Shown here in pieces: positions 1 to 13,865 of a DNA stretch of 47,405 bases. Under the pieces are notes generated by a model. The model ran no database searches. It had not been told where the DNA came from and saw nothing but the letters and a program-made list of their open reading frames with translations. The stretch is from NCBI GenBank assembly GCA_013115125.1, contig JABANN010000250.1, positions 1 through 47,405 of the forward strand, in the 5' to 3' direction. A program made the position numbers and the translations under genes. The stretch is from Perkinsus olseni (lineage: Eukaryota; Perkinsozoa; Perkinsida). The stretch's first letter is position 1. Every line of letters starts with the position of its first letter.

Positions 1-79
1 AGTCTTGTACGGTCGGTCGTTGAGAAATTTCAAGAGTTCAAAGTTGTTCACGAAGTTTTGAAACTCCCTTTACTCTCAG

Positions 80-615
80 GCGGAGGTCCAGCCGGCCTCA
101 TCTCATCTGGTGTTGGCAGCCCAGCGAGAGCTCCATGGTGAGCCATCGTGGTTGCTCGGGAGAATCCCCTCGTTCGCTGTCTAGTTACTGTTGGATCGGA
201 CTCCGAGGTTGGGTCGATCCCGGAGGAGTGCCCTTCACCTCCACCGTCCGATCCGGATGATGACAGCCCTCCAGACTCTACTGGAGCGGAGACGGGACCG
301 ACCGGAGTGAGTGATCCCCCTCCATCGATATAGCGCTAGTACGCAACCTATCGGAGGAAATATTATCCAACAGGAGAATATATAAGCTGAATAATGCGTT
401 CCTAGGAGGGGCTCGAGGAATGGGAAACACGGTGCTTGGTGGCGGATCTTGGCTGCGATAGATTACCACGCCCGAGCATTCGGTGTGGTCGCTTTGCGCA
501 CTCTTCAGCCGAGGTGAACGCTTCTGCTGCTTAGGTCATTGCCGTGGACGACATAGTGAAGAAGAATGCTTCCTTTGACGATTGGGATGATGATGAAGAG
601 GAGTTTGATTACTGA
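80..615 (+). CDS. 3' part of an unidentified gene with an acidic C-terminus
   Basis: I do not recognise this product. Five exons can be chained in frame: 80-137, 185-310, 340-431, 462-513 and 557-615, joined by GT-AG introns of 47, 29, 30 and 43 nt; the TGA ends at 615. The second exon is acidic and Pro/Ser rich (PSDPDDDSPPDS). The third is a more ordered stretch (RNLSEEILSNRRIYKLNNAF). The last ends in DDWDDDEEEFDY, an acidic tail with aromatic residues. The gene begins left of the window; 1-79 probably holds the end of an upstream intron, since there is a good acceptor just before 80. The gap to the next start codon is only 126 nt. Chaining rests on frame continuity alone; two of the introns are very short, so boundaries are provisional. 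Confidence 0.4.
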
Positions 616-741
616 ATGAAGCAGCATGCGCCACGAAATTCATCCTCTAGCCTGAGCCACTTCGCTCAAGTTCTCGAGGTCTGTAGAAGTTGCGTTGCAG
701 ACAGTCTGAGTACCACCGATGTCCTCATATAAGATTTCATC

Positions 742-1368
742 ATGACGGAACCCATTGACGTGCTTTTCGTGTGTACAGGGAACACCTGTCGCTCAGCAGT
801 AGCGCACCACTACGCGTACCATCTTTTGACGAAATCAAGGCAAAATATGGAACCGCTCGTTATCGAGTAACAGCTAGAGTCCGTTCACGCCGCTTGAGAG
901 AGGCGTCCGGCATGCAGGTCGGCAGGCCTCGATGCTTGTCCAGGGCAGCCGATGAATCCCTTGGCCGTCAAGTTGCTCCATGACCAAGGTTACGATACCT
1001 CCGCTGAGAGGAAGCATAGGTCTAAGCAGGTATGGTCCTCCTGGCGCACCGCTCAGTAGCTCATTGGGCAGCTGACTATGGAGATGCTGTGCCGTGCTCG
1101 AGAGGTGTACGGCATGGACAGAGGGCATGTTGAGCGTCTCAAGGCCATGGTGGACGAGAAGGTCGATGGCGTGAGTAGGGTAGTCACTACCCGGTAGTGA
1201 AGAGGCGTGGTGCTGTAGCTGAGCTCCGGTCAGGTGGAGCCACGCATTGAGATGCTTGTAAAGGAGGGCATTCCCGACCCGTACACCTACAGTGAAGAGG
1301 CCTGGCCGCCGATCATGGACATGCTCCAGCGAGGGGTCGAGGAGAGGCTGAGGGAGCACTTGCAGTAA
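742..1368 (+). CDS. Low-molecular-weight protein-tyrosine phosphatase family protein
   Basis: Exons 742-866, 918-1029, 1072-1170 and 1219-1368 give a 161-residue protein, the usual length of the family. It opens MTEPIDVLFVCTGNTCRSAV, so the catalytic loop C-X5-R is residues 11-17 (Cys11 nucleophile, Arg17) followed by Ser18. The phase-2 intron at 867-917 joins GA to G and restores ESAG, the conserved strand after the first helix. Residues SAERKHRSKQL match the HRSKQL segment of bacterial and arsenate-reductase-like members. Near the C-terminus IPDPYTY (residues 130-136) carries the general acid Asp132. The reaction is hydrolysis of phosphotyrosine, or of a related phosphoester, through a phosphocysteine. 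No targeting peptide is visible, so it is probably cytosolic. Known family features support the function; the natural substrate cannot be told from sequence. Confidence 0.9.
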
Positions 1369-2162
1369 AGGAAGCATGCATCTTTCCGATGGGAAGGATC
1401 GGGTTGAGTGTCTCTCGGGGAGCTCTGCAGGGCTAGTCTTTGGAGTCCATCTATTCACGACACCATTCGAGAGGCTCCGAGCGTAACTCGGCACGTTGAA
1501 TCAACATAACCGGTACGCGGCAGTGGCCAGGTGGTCCTTCGGAGGACGGCCCGCCTGACCACAGAAGGAGCAGAGAAGGAGTTCAGTTAAGTCTTTCTTA
1601 TGCCCCAAGTTCCCCATGCAAGTCGATCCCCTCTTCACTACACCCACCCTCGTTTCTGCGTCGAACGAGAATTTAATGGGGTCTCGGAGAGCGGTAATAG
1701 AAGTAAGCCCACTTGGGTAGCGCGGCGACCCTTTTGGCGAGATTTGTAGCGCTAAGTCATCGTTGAGCGCATAAGTGATGCAACTCGTGCTTGAAATTGG
1801 TGTGGGAAGGCCTCTTGCTTGCCTCCATTCAGAAGGAAGGTCAGGAGGGTACCACCATCCGGTTGATACAACCCTCGGCGAATTGCGCGTACATTGCTAC
1901 GTAAGCTCGATCAGAGCTGGAAGTATTCCGAAACGGGGTCTCAGGTTCGAGGCGGGCCACACCAGCGCTGAGGAGGTCGCGCCTCTCCAGCTCGGAGGTC
2001 AAAGGTTCTCGCTGGAGCCCAGGGTGAATACCTCGGATAACGTAGGTCTCGCTCTGTAGCATAGCTTGATGCCGAGGGGAGCGCTCCTTCTGTAGGTGAT
2101 CCGACTCTGCTACTTTAATTCCGAGTCGAAGGAGATCAGAGTTGCCTCTCTCAGTACAGAGG

Positions 2163-4457
2163 ATGGCCGAAGTGACGACGTGGCGAGGTAACTCTGTGTG
2201 GTTTCTTTCCATTGACTTGTCGTTCGGGCTTTATCGGGCTGTTTTGAAGACAGTGTCTTCGCAACCGGAGAGCAGGTCTTACAGCTTCAGGTGCAAGTTG
2301 GATGAGAGCGTGAGATGTATCGAGTGGCTGTCTTCAAACAGCATAATCGTACTCTGCAAAGATACAGTCATGTAAGATCGTCGTGATCTCATCAAGATCG
2401 CCTTAATTTGCGAGTAAGAGGCTTCACCTTTCAGGGAGCTGACTGCAGATCCGCTGGAGATATACCGAACCGCGCATATCGACGTCCCAAGGCACTCTCA
2501 TACCTGCCGTCTTCGGAGACGAGAGGGGGTTGACGAGCTGCTCGTTTATGGGACTGGTGGCTTATCTGTGTACGCCCGCCCTGGTGAAGCACTATCCCCC
2601 ACAGCATCTTTGCGGAGAGTTTCGTGGAACGCGAGCTTACTGAGTTCAGGTTCTCACCCAGCGTCAACGGCAACCGTTGCTCTCGCAGATTTTTGTGCTC
2701 GGGTCGTGTCACTGCGGCAGCCCAGCTGGAGGAGGGTGAGTCCCTTTCCCGCTCGGTCAATCCTTAGCGAATCTGGTAGGTATCATAGTTTGTCGTATAG
2801 AAGCACACGAGCAGGGAGATGGACCCGGAGCGACGTATCGCACCGATTTACCCAGACGGAATTTATTTTCTGATGCAGGTCAATAAACTCATTGGGTCAA
2901 AGTGCCTCACTGGACAGGTGAGGAGGGGCACAACAATAGCATTGCCTCGATCGCTTCTTCTACCTCATAGATTGATGATGCCTGATGGCTCGTCCCTACC
3001 CGCATTGCCGTTGGACAGTTCGAAAGAGTTTGCGGTTACGTTACCGACTACAGTGTGGGAGCTATCAGGGTTTACTGCCTGTCACAGCGGTGTCTCCTGA
3101 TGCCCTCAGGTTCTTGTGTGTTCTCGAACTGGCTGATGCAGAGCGCAGAGGGGAAGTCTCGCTTCCTGTTGTTGAGCGAGCAAGAATCCGTATTGATCAC
3201 CAATACGTGAGTGGGATAATTATCATGAGAAGAAACTCATTACTTCGTCCCTCGTACCAATTGAAAGCTTCGATTTGAGGCGGCTCGCGATCTGAGCTCG
3301 ACAGCCCGAGCCTTATATGGCTGGCAGCGACAGCCATATAAGGCTGCGAATTGTTGCGCCTCCCCTTCAGAAGTGGCTTGACGGAGCGCCGGCCTGTACT
3401 CAGCCTTTATTTGCAACAGCAGGCTTTGCGCTGCCTCAGGCGCGGATATATCGGTAAATGCAAGGCGGGCTGTAGGGCAGTTGTCGAGCGAAGTTTTCGG
3501 CGCTTTTTGATTCACTAGACTTTCGATGTAGTTACGAAGGCAGTTCAATAACGCTAGTCCAGACTGTAGACTTGGAGAAAGAATTCACATCCTGGGGGGT
3601 GAGTCCATTGTTGCAGCGCTCCGGCTGGATCATAGCAGCGAGATCTTCTCCTTCTCAGGCGAGCTCCCGGATACGCGGGGTAACGTTCCTAGGCACGTCA
3701 CGTGTATCGCTGCTGGTAGCGACAACTGACGAAGGCGATACCGAGGCCGACGATAAACAACCATTTGCCTGGGCTCAGAAGACAAAGGTGGGCAGTTTCT
3801 TCCAAATGTTTTCCGCCAAGGGCGATCGCTTCCATACAGCCGGGTTGTAACAACCTTCAGAGTTGATTCCTGTCCTCCTCATGAGCGGCCTACGTGCCAG
3901 GCACCAGCACAGTGGGATGCGGTAACTTTCCGAGTGCAAGGCTCTGCCCTTGACTCTCCCAGTCTGGACCCTTCCATAGCCACGGATGAGGCACTTGAAC
4001 CCGGTAACGCCGTCCATTGTCTATGGAGTTCGCGGCGCCAGAGGCCGACCTCTATTCTTAGGCTCCGCTGCGACGACGAGTCAGCTCTACGCTGAAGTAG
4101 CCTCACTGAGATGGGAAATGAACCGAATGCGCGATACGGTAGGTTCTACCGAGACTTTCTGAGGGTCTCTAGTGGGGCCCCGGGGCTATCGGAAGGGAAG
4201 GCGTCCCCGCGGGTGAACAGTAGCCTTCGTTGGCAGGTGAACAAGATCGGAGCCGATGTTGCGGCTGTTCGGCGGTGAGTTGTCCGGGTCTCTGGCTCCA
4301 CCAGACACTGAGGCTTCTGGATTCGTTCGGCGGCAGAGTCGAACTGGCGTGGCACGGATCCTTATTTCAGGTTGATAGAGATGCATCTAACTTCTACACG
4401 GGTGTCAAATCGAGCTCGTCACGAGTGACCTTTCCATCATTATCAGAGTGGCTTTGA
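2163..4457 (+). CDS. Unidentified 15-exon protein, beta-rich with C-terminal coiled coil
   Basis: Fifteen exons chain in a consistent frame: 2163-2187, 2254-2371, 2435-2649, 2689-2735, 2819-2878, 2918-3017, 3088-3206, 3305-3453, 3481-3598, 3659-3701, 3779-3843, 3901-4027, 4062-4138, 4237-4274 and 4313-4457. The product is about 481 residues. The N-terminal 300 residues show alternating hydrophobic strands with turns reminiscent of a beta propeller (SVRCIEWLSSNSIIVLCKD; DELLVYGTGGLSVYA; YMAGSDSHIRLRIVA). The last 90 residues hold a heptad-like helix (LYAEVASLRWEMNRMRDTVN) and end SLSEWL. I cannot name the family. The start at 2163 is the first Met after an acceptor-like AG; upstream exons in 1500-2160 are possible. 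It could be a nucleoporin or trafficking-type propeller protein, but that is only a guess from architecture. Confidence 0.55.
3309..3345. repeat. Perfect 15-bp inverted repeat inside a coding exon
   Basis: Arms at 3309-3323 (AGCCTTATATGGCTG) and 3331-3345 (CAGCCATATAAGGCT) are exact reverse complements separated by 7 nt. The hairpin lies in the eighth exon (3305-3453) of the gene at 2163-4457, starting four bases after its 3' splice site, and is translated there as part of EPYMAGSDSHIRL. Confidence 0.9.
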
Positions 4458-5168
4458 GCAAGGGTCAATCATAAGTGTGGGATCGGTACCCGGAGTGCGT
4501 CAACCGACAGCTTCAAACCACTGAAGATCTCAAACCTGTGGGGTCCTCAAAAGTTTGAGTTTGGAAGTCACAGGAGATAACATTCCTTTAGACCAGAATC
4601 TGGTCACCAGATAATGTCATCATGACTTATGACTCCCAGGCTCATCCCATCGTGAGTCACCGGGGAAATTGTGGTAGGCTGTTGTCTAACAACGGGAGCG
4701 AGCCTCGTTCCTGCACCGAAGGGTGTGGGTCAAGCGGGCAACAGGCAAGGTTGGCGTAATGCGAGTGTTGCAAGATGTCTCGAAATTAAAGTCTCGGGTC
4801 TCGGGTCACGGGTGGGGTTTAAGGAGCTAGCAGCAAGAGTGCAAGAGTGCAAGTGGAAAGTACTTCGCGCGCGCCTCGCCGAATTTCTACTTGCTTCCGC
4901 GAATCCTTCCACGTAGTGAATCCCTCATAATCGCCAAATCAGTTTAAATGTTTGCCTTCTCCGTTCTTACGTGGACTCTGGAGCTCGGTTCCGGTGGAAA
5001 TGGCAAAAAAACTTGGTCACCGTGTCCAGTTCGGACTTTGAACTTCGAAGTCTGAACTTCTGTGTCATACCGTATGATTTGTACGCCACTCGGCAGGAGG
5101 GAGAGCCTAGGTTTGTGACAGAAGTACGTCGCCATTTTCATCAGGATTGAGTGCTGCCCTCATTTTTC
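4458..5168. other. Intergenic stretch without a recognised gene
   Basis: No reading frame here chains to a known protein. It contains short direct duplications (GTCTCGG repeated near 4795-4807; AGAGTGC repeated near 4837-4851) and ends in a T-rich tract directly before the Rab start codon at 5169. It may hold the 3' UTR of the upstream gene and the Rab promoter. Confidence 0.5.
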
Positions 5169-6891
5169 ATGCCCGTTCCCAAGGTTTTGGTAGGGAAGGT
5201 GATCGTAGTGGGACCTGCTAGCGTTGGAAAGACCTGTCTGGTCACACGGTAGTGCAGAGGGCAGCGTTAGGGCCTGGATGGCTACGGTTTAGGGAGCAGG
5301 GTTATGGAACCTTTTCGGCATGAAACCTTCTATGCTGGATCAGATTTGTGGACGACGTGTTCGATGCTAATACGCAGTCGACGTTGGGTTGTGACTCTAA
5401 GGAGAAGACATTAAACGTGACAGGTGCGTCATAATTCACCTTTGCACAAGCACGCCGTCGGGTAGTCCCGGGGAGTGCTTCTGATTCGTCGTCGTTAGGC
5501 GTGGCAGAACCCATAAAGTTGATCCTCTATGATACAGCAGGCCAGGAACGGTTCGCCCAATTGGCAGGGAGTTACTACAGACAGGCCGATGTAGTAGCGG
5601 GCCGTGGACATCGGGGATGACCCGTCCTTCCTCGCCTGGGGTGGCGGTTGTGGTGCTTGACATGCTTGGTCTGGATTCCCGTGCTTAGATATGTCTGCTA
5701 TGTTTTGATCTATCCAATGCAACGTCTTTTGACCAAATAAAATGGTGGCAAAATCAAGTGGCCCAACACAACGAACGAGCGGAGTTTGTTTTGGTACTAC
5801 TAGTTTGCTCGAGTTTGCATTCGTGAAGCAGCGAGTTCTGTGCCGTTGATCCCTGCTCCGTGCTGTTTGGGCGTCCCTACTCGATGAGGACGAGGAAGTG
5901 TTGATTTAGGTTGGCACGAAGCAGGACTTAGCGCCGAAGCTGGATGTATCGTTTGCACGGAGATATGCGAACGAGAATGTAGTAGCCGAGGAAAACACGA
6001 GCTATCCTGACTTGGATTTGCTCATTATACTGGGACGAACTGCCATTTACGTTTATTGGGCAGCATTGCTAAGCTCAGTGGAAGGGCAGTGCTCGCGTCG
6101 TAGAACCCGGTGATAGTAGCCAACAGAGCCGTAACTCTCGGATGCTGTTGACCCTGACTCGCATTCTACGTAGCGCTTCAACGCATCAGCAGGAAAAAGA
6201 ATAGTGCTTGAGTCATTTCCGCGCTTCAACACAACACGGGTGTTTCTTGTGGCTGTAGAAATCATCCGTATTTGAAAGGATCACCGCTACTCAGGGTAGC
6301 GTGATGGGGTTTCGAAAGTTCATTGAGATTAGGATAGCTGGAGAGATGAGAAGAACGTAACGTCATCGAGAGACCTGAGAAGAAGGATGCTTGGCCATGT
6401 ATTTCATATTCAGGGTTTTCCGTTTTTCCTCACCTCCTCACTGACGGGTGGAGAGCAGATAGAGTTCCTCTTCCATGCAGTTGCGGAGAAGGTAGTGGGG
6501 TTGGATGGGTGACAATGAAGTAGAAAGGAGGACTTGTTACGTGTGAACTCGTGGCTCGTGTTCAGGTAGTTCGGCTGGCACTTCAACGACAAATGCTTCA
6601 GCAGCAGCCTCAACACTCGAGCTTTGGAGCCCCGGTGCCTGCGGAGGGATCAGACTACGGAGTGGCCGTTGCACGTGACTACGACAGACCAATACGGTGA
6701 GACTGCGGCGCTAGTCATGACGATAGTTCCTGTGGGACCTAGGACCATGATTCGCTAGCGTGATGTGGTACAGGCTGGAAGAGTTATTTAGTGTTTGTTG
6801 TTGAAGATGATGGTGATTTTTCTTTAGGCTTGACCTCCCATTCAGCGAGAAGGAAGCGTCCTCCGGGGGCGGCGGCTGTTGTGGATCGTAG
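5169..6891 (+). CDS. Rab-family small GTPase
   Basis: Eight exons (5169-5248, 5344-5423, 5499-5590, 5689-5793, 5910-5978, 6414-6491, 6566-6696, 6828-6891) encode 232 residues. The P-loop is GPASVGKT at residues 15-22. The switch II motif DTAGQERF is at 65-72. The base-recognition motif is GTKQD (121-125), with Thr in place of the usual Asn. The SAK-type G5 loop reads SSLTG, also divergent. The C-terminus is Gly-rich and ends CCGS, a double-cysteine prenylation site. The protein would cycle between GTP and GDP on a membrane and direct vesicle traffic; the sequence does not settle the subclass, though the effector region is closest in feel to the Rab5/Rab21 group. The fifth intron (5979-6413, 435 nt) is unusually long for this locus; I found no gene inside it. 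Confidence 0.92.
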
Positions 6892-7035
6892 CCCCATCAG
6901 TGCTCTCAGCTAGTTGTAGCATTTTATCAGCATTAGCCCACATTTCTTTAATATTCCTCCTTCACTGCACTGTTCGCTGAGAGCTTAGAGGATTTCTTGT
7001 GTTCGAGTATGGCAACTTCCGCTCTAGTTGAGTTT

Positions 7036-7073
<38 letters not shown>

Positions 7074-7411
7074 GCACTTCCTGGGTCTTCGCTCGCTGTA
7101 GGGGTAACGCTCGACTAACCTCAGCCCTATTCTTGCCTGGGCGTTCTATTCGTCAGGCTGACCGCGATTTGCATTGCTGACTCGTGTGCTCTGCGCGGAT
7201 TGAAACGCAGTGTTAAGAGAATCTTCGTAGTGCGGTGCAGAGCGCGCCCGCCGTTTTTGTGGTCCGAGAGTGTTGCAGTTGTGTTCCGGGGTATGCCGGA
7301 TGCTTGACGGTCGTGTTGCAGATTATTGTTAGTCCCCTAGATTGTTCTCGCCTGTCTGGACCGTTCATACTGCATTAACTTACCTTTGCCGACTCAGAGG
7401 ACTTATCACGC
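6892..7411. other. Intergenic spacer with a trinucleotide microsatellite
   Basis: No coding exon was recognised between the Rab stop and the DAHP synthase start. The spacer carries the TTG repeat listed separately. An AG followed by 16 nt before the ATG at 7412 could serve as an acceptor for a spliced leader. Confidence 0.5.
7036..7075 (+). repeat. TTG trinucleotide microsatellite
   Basis: About 13 uninterrupted TTG units lie in the spacer between the Rab and DAHP synthase genes. It is not in a coding exon. Confidence 0.95.
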
Positions 7412-9314
<1,903 letters not shown>

Positions 9315-10352
9315 CTGTGCCACCGATAAGAGTATGTCAACACCCTAATGCTGGACTATAGGAGCCTTCGAGTCCACACAGTAGTCAGCCGCCGAAGCGC
9401 AGGGTGGACACATTCTCTTGAGAAGCAAGACTTCTGAAGGCCCATTGTTCCAGCTCTTGCGCAGTCTGACTACTTTTACGTTTTGTAGTATTATTATGTT
9501 GAGATACTGCATGAAGTCACGGTCTTCTACCCGTAATTTTCCGCTCATAGGAATATCTGCAGTTCTTGCTCGGGTGATATATCTTCCCTCGCCACATCCA
9601 TCACGTCTAGCTTGTGGAGTTGACTATCGATCTGCAATGGCAGTCAAGCTTGTTCCGCGCAAACTCGTGATAACACTTACCTTTCCGATTGTTTTATATA
9701 CAACCATTTCTGAAGCCCTTGGTGGAGCTTCTGCGTAGCTTCTCACTCTCGTACGGTCAGACAGGCGCGTATGAATCTCCCTTTCTGAAGCCTTCGCTAG
9801 GCCGAAGTTTTTCGCGATGGTCAGCGATGGTAATCTCTAGTGGTGGATTTTGACGCATGCGAGAAGAGATTGTAATGTGGCACGTTCTACGATTACTACC
9901 GACTTGTATTAGCCGGTCTGCGTTCGGTTCACTACAGGTAATGGACTTGCACTGGCCGTTTTTCGCTGCTTCTCTTGTGTCACGATTGATTATAGTAGTA
10001 GTTCAAGCGTCGTCTCCACCCGGAGGAGGTGTTGAGAGTTTTGATGACTGCTTTGTATTCTGTAGCCTGTAGGGTAGAGTGTACTGGTAGCATCAAGAAG
10101 AAGTGGTTGCCAACAGTTTGGCTGTAGCGCATTGTGTGGTAGTAGGATTCACCAATCATTGTTCTGTCGTGTTGTACCAGTGGGAGAAAAGGGAGGAGAG
10201 TATGAGGCGTACTCGTTGGCACGTCCATTGATCGGACGGGGAATCTTGTAATCTTAGCCTCAGTGATCTCGGCTGTAGGAAGCGACGAACCTCGCTGAAT
10301 CACCTGATCAGCGTGGGAGGTCTGTACGTGTGATTGGAATAAGATATGCTGT
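9315..10352. other. Stretch with no assigned exon, upstream of the alpha-solenoid gene
   Basis: Several short open frames occur but none chains convincingly. The 5' exons of the gene called at 10353 may lie here, as may its promoter. Confidence 0.4.
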
Positions 10353-13300
10353 GTGGAGTTTTCTCGCTGTTTCAAACGCCCAATGGCACAACATCGTCGG
10401 CACTCGGGCCCTGTTGTGTCTGTTGAGACGCCGACGGATATTCGCATCGCAGTGAGATGCCCTATCCCAGCTCCCACTGGCGAATGTCGAGAGTGCCATC
10501 TAGAGTGCTGCCCTGTGGCTGTCGGTGTGTTGGGCGCTGCCTGCCATAGTGTGGTCACCCAGCAGACGGCTGGGTTTTGCCTTGGCTGTTTTGTCTACAG
10601 CTGCACTGCGGGCGACACACCTCTTCGCTTCCTGATAGCCCGAGGGGAATGCCTGGTACATCTCTTCCGTGGTGATTCCGCTTACTTGCGCGCCGTGGAC
10701 GAATCGAAGGCGATGAGAAATCAGCTAGCGACTTGTCTATCGAGGCTCATGGCGGACCGCAAGGCTGACCGATGCTCAGAGCTGCTTTGTGAAGCTCTAG
10801 CGTTGATGGTAGTGTGTGGAGGACAGATCGTACGTGATCGGGTCTGGCAGATGATGCCACTCGAGGCTGTCGTATTGACCCTTCGGAAGCTGTTTGATAT
10901 CGACCAGGAGGCCACTCACAGCGCGGTGCTGACGTACCTGCTGCGCAGGGACAATGCCCTGCTCATTGCGTGTGTTGATACCATCGCCCGTGGGGAGAGT
11001 GGCGAGCTTGTTACGGGGGCGGCCTGTGAGGTGGTTGAGCGTGTCATTGGGCACATCCTCGACGGGGAGGATGTGGGAGCTGCGGAGCTGTGGTTTTTGG
11101 ACAGCGATCTTTGCAGGGGACTGGTGGCTCGATTTTCGCGTGGCAGGATGAACGACACGGCTATGAGGATAATGTTGATGATTGCAGGGTACCAAGGAGC
11201 TGTGGATGCCTTGTTTATGGGGTAGGCGAGTTGCACCACCGAGGGTCCCTCGGCGAGGGAGGCGTGAGGCCATTGATCGACTCAGGTCCCTCGACCATGA
11301 GAGTGACATCGGTCCGTTCCACTCCTTCATCCACGAATTGGAGGCGGCCGTCGAGTTTCACATTCTGCAGTCGAGCGAGGAGGACGTGCAGGAAGCGTGT
11401 ATCGTGCTGTGCAGAGTCTTCCTAGTGCCAGCTCCCCCTTTGGTAACCAGTGGACCGCGGACGCTCTCGATCGTTGACTGGCTGCTGGAGTTGGTCCGGA
11501 CAGGCTCTCGTATGGGGTCCCTCGCTGCTGTCTGCCTAGAGGATTTCATAGCGGCGTGTCCTGAAGAGATCGCCAAGCGAGTTTGGAATGAAGACTTCGT
11601 CGCAATGGTCCTTCCCTCTGTCGGCGAAGAACCCATCGTAGCACTCCTAGCGACCGTGCTGGTGGCGGTGAAACCACATAACATCGGCGAGGCTACGTTG
11701 AAGGCATTACTGAGGTCGGTGGAGGTGATTCTGTGTCACGGCTCAGAGGACCATGCAGTGACTGTGATGGAGTTCTTAATGGGCTCCGTGAAGCACGGCG
11801 ACCTCGAAGTCCTCGCGCCTGAAGTTGGCTCCGTCTTGGAGTCTGTTGGAGCTTGGGCGAGCCGTACAGTGAGCTCGGATCTGTTATTCGGCCGCATTTG
11901 CGATTTGGTTACTGCGTCCTCCCCCGAGCCACCGTCTGTTCCTCTGGTGGTCTTGATGAACCAGTTATCAAGGGTTCTCCTCGAGCACTTCCCATCAAGC
12001 CCGGTGGCCATGGAGGCCTTCCTCCGTGCGACGGGAGCATTGATCGGCGACCTCTACGAGTCCCCTCGCTTGGAGGAATTGCAGCATCGTCTCCGTTCCG
12101 CTGCAGTTCTGGTCCCAGCCCTGACAGCAGGATCCGGGCCGGTGGTGCGTCTTCTCTTGGTGGGGGTTGTTCCTCGTTGGCTACTTGCTCAACTCAGCGT
12201 TGATGAACTCAGTGGAGACGCGGGCGAACTCTTCGTCAAAGGCGTTGAGCTCGACGGATCTTCAAGCGTGGCGGCCCTAGCGGTTCTCTTCTCTTCTCTG
12301 ACCAGTGATGTGTCCATTGGCAATGGTCTACTAGCTTCAGCCCAGCCCCTGACGAAGCTAGTGGTGTCAGAATGGGAACCTCGTGCGCTCATGGAGGCTC
12401 TGTTGTTGATCTCACACGTTCTGCGGCTCCTGTCAACACGAGGCTGCCACCGACCTTTATCGCAGGCGAAAGCTCAGCTGCTGTCCGCTTTTCGGCGAGC
12501 CCAATTCGATGCTTGGAAGCGTGACTCTGAGTCGGCCTCGCACGACACAAAGCACATAACGCAAACGCTAGTATGGCTGCTCGAAGACTCCGAAGAGGTC
12601 CCGGCCGAAATCCTCGCGATGCTGGCCGAGGTAGCTGCCAGCGCTGGCCCAAACTTAGGAGAAGGTTTGGCGGATTTGGTACGAGCCGTGGTCATCACCG
12701 CCAGCCAGCAGCCGCAGTTCTGCACACCTCGCGTGCTCCGACCGACCATCACGCTGCTCGGTATGATCCCAAGTCTGAATCAGGACTGGGAGGCGGAGGC
12801 GCTTCTTTCACCATGCTGTACTTTCCTGGCGCGCGGCCCTCATGAGCCTGAAGAATGCGCCCTGTTGTGTGACTTGATGACCACTGTTTTGATGATGCAC
12901 CCCGTCGGAGTGGCCACGTTGTTGGACCTCGGCTCGTGTCTGGAAGGACTCGCGGCAGCACAACTAACCAGTAGCAATTGCTCGCACACACTCCTTCGGG
13001 AGAGTTGTCTCAGAGCGGCGTCCGTTTTATTTGAGCTCTTACGAGGTCATCGCAGATCCCTTAAGTGTGTTTGGCTTGGATCATGGGCGGAGTCTGCAGC
13101 AGCTGAGGGTGGATCTGGCGCGGTAGCATTCTGTGGCGTGGCTGCTATCAGACTGCCCATCGAGAGCCTGAGTCGTGCGAACTTGAGTATCCGCTGTGCC
13201 TACTGGTCACTGGCTCTGTCTACTGGAACGGTCAAGCTGAACAGGGATGATATACCTGGCCTTGTAGCGTTGGGTGTTGAAGGAGTCCTCATGTCAGAGT

Positions 13301-13770
13301 CGTCTTCGACTGATGTTATCGATAGCGCCATGACGATGCTTTCTACCCTCCTCGTGTTCGCAAGGCCCGCCAGAGACTGCCTGGGCTTCTCGCTTGTACT
13401 CGCTTGTCTCCCTCCCCAAACCTTCTTAACCTTCGACCTACTCCCGTATGCTTGCCTAGTGCTGGCTCTGGTAAGGTTTCGCCCTGCATGGTACCGTCTC
13501 GACCCCGAAAGCGTACAGCGCCACGTGTCTACTGTCGCGGATGCCTTGACAGAATTGGCCAGTCCCCATCGTAGGAAAATCGGGGAGGCCCTGGTGAAGT
13601 GGGCCTCGGATTTGCTCGTCCCTCGACTCATTGCCTCTATCAACAAGATTCTACATTTCCCTGCGGTCAACGCGGATGCGCTCGGGCGCTCTGAGAGGAC
13701 CTGGGAGACGTGGATCGTGAACAGCATGATTTATCGTGCATGTGACCTTACCATTGATAAACTGAACTGA
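10353..13770 (+). CDS. Large alpha-solenoid (HEAT/ARM-like) protein
   Basis: Two long exons (up to 11221, then 11262-13770) are joined by a 40-nt intron that keeps frame (GG to G, giving MGREAIDRL). The product is at least about 1,125 residues, rich in Leu, Val, Ala and Ser, in repeated amphipathic helices such as EACIVLCRVFLVPAP and LPLIVL-like turns, with no transmembrane stretch. The helical layout and the segment FIHELEAAVEFHILQSSEED recall importin-beta-like transport receptors of the transportin-3/importin-13 type, but no diagnostic motif fixes this; other HEAT scaffolds remain possible. The first 70 residues are Cys-rich and look less like coding sequence; a good acceptor at about 10600 suggests that part of 10353-10600 is an intron. 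The true start is therefore uncertain. Confidence 0.6.
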
Positions 13771-13865
13771 ATCACTGCGTGGTTTGACGAGAACTGTCTT
13801 GTGTTGTTCGAAGTTTAAAGGGAGGTCGAGTTCTCAGCGCCGCAGTCAGTCTTCCACTCACTTCA

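Noticed and set aside
874-1494. 206-codon minus-strand frame
   Set aside because: It is antisense to the phosphatase exons, which carry the complete catalytic motifs.
3240-3548. 102-codon minus-strand frame with protein-like composition
   Set aside because: It overlaps two exons of the plus-strand gene at 2163-4457 that chain in phase with their neighbours; the minus frame has no splice context.
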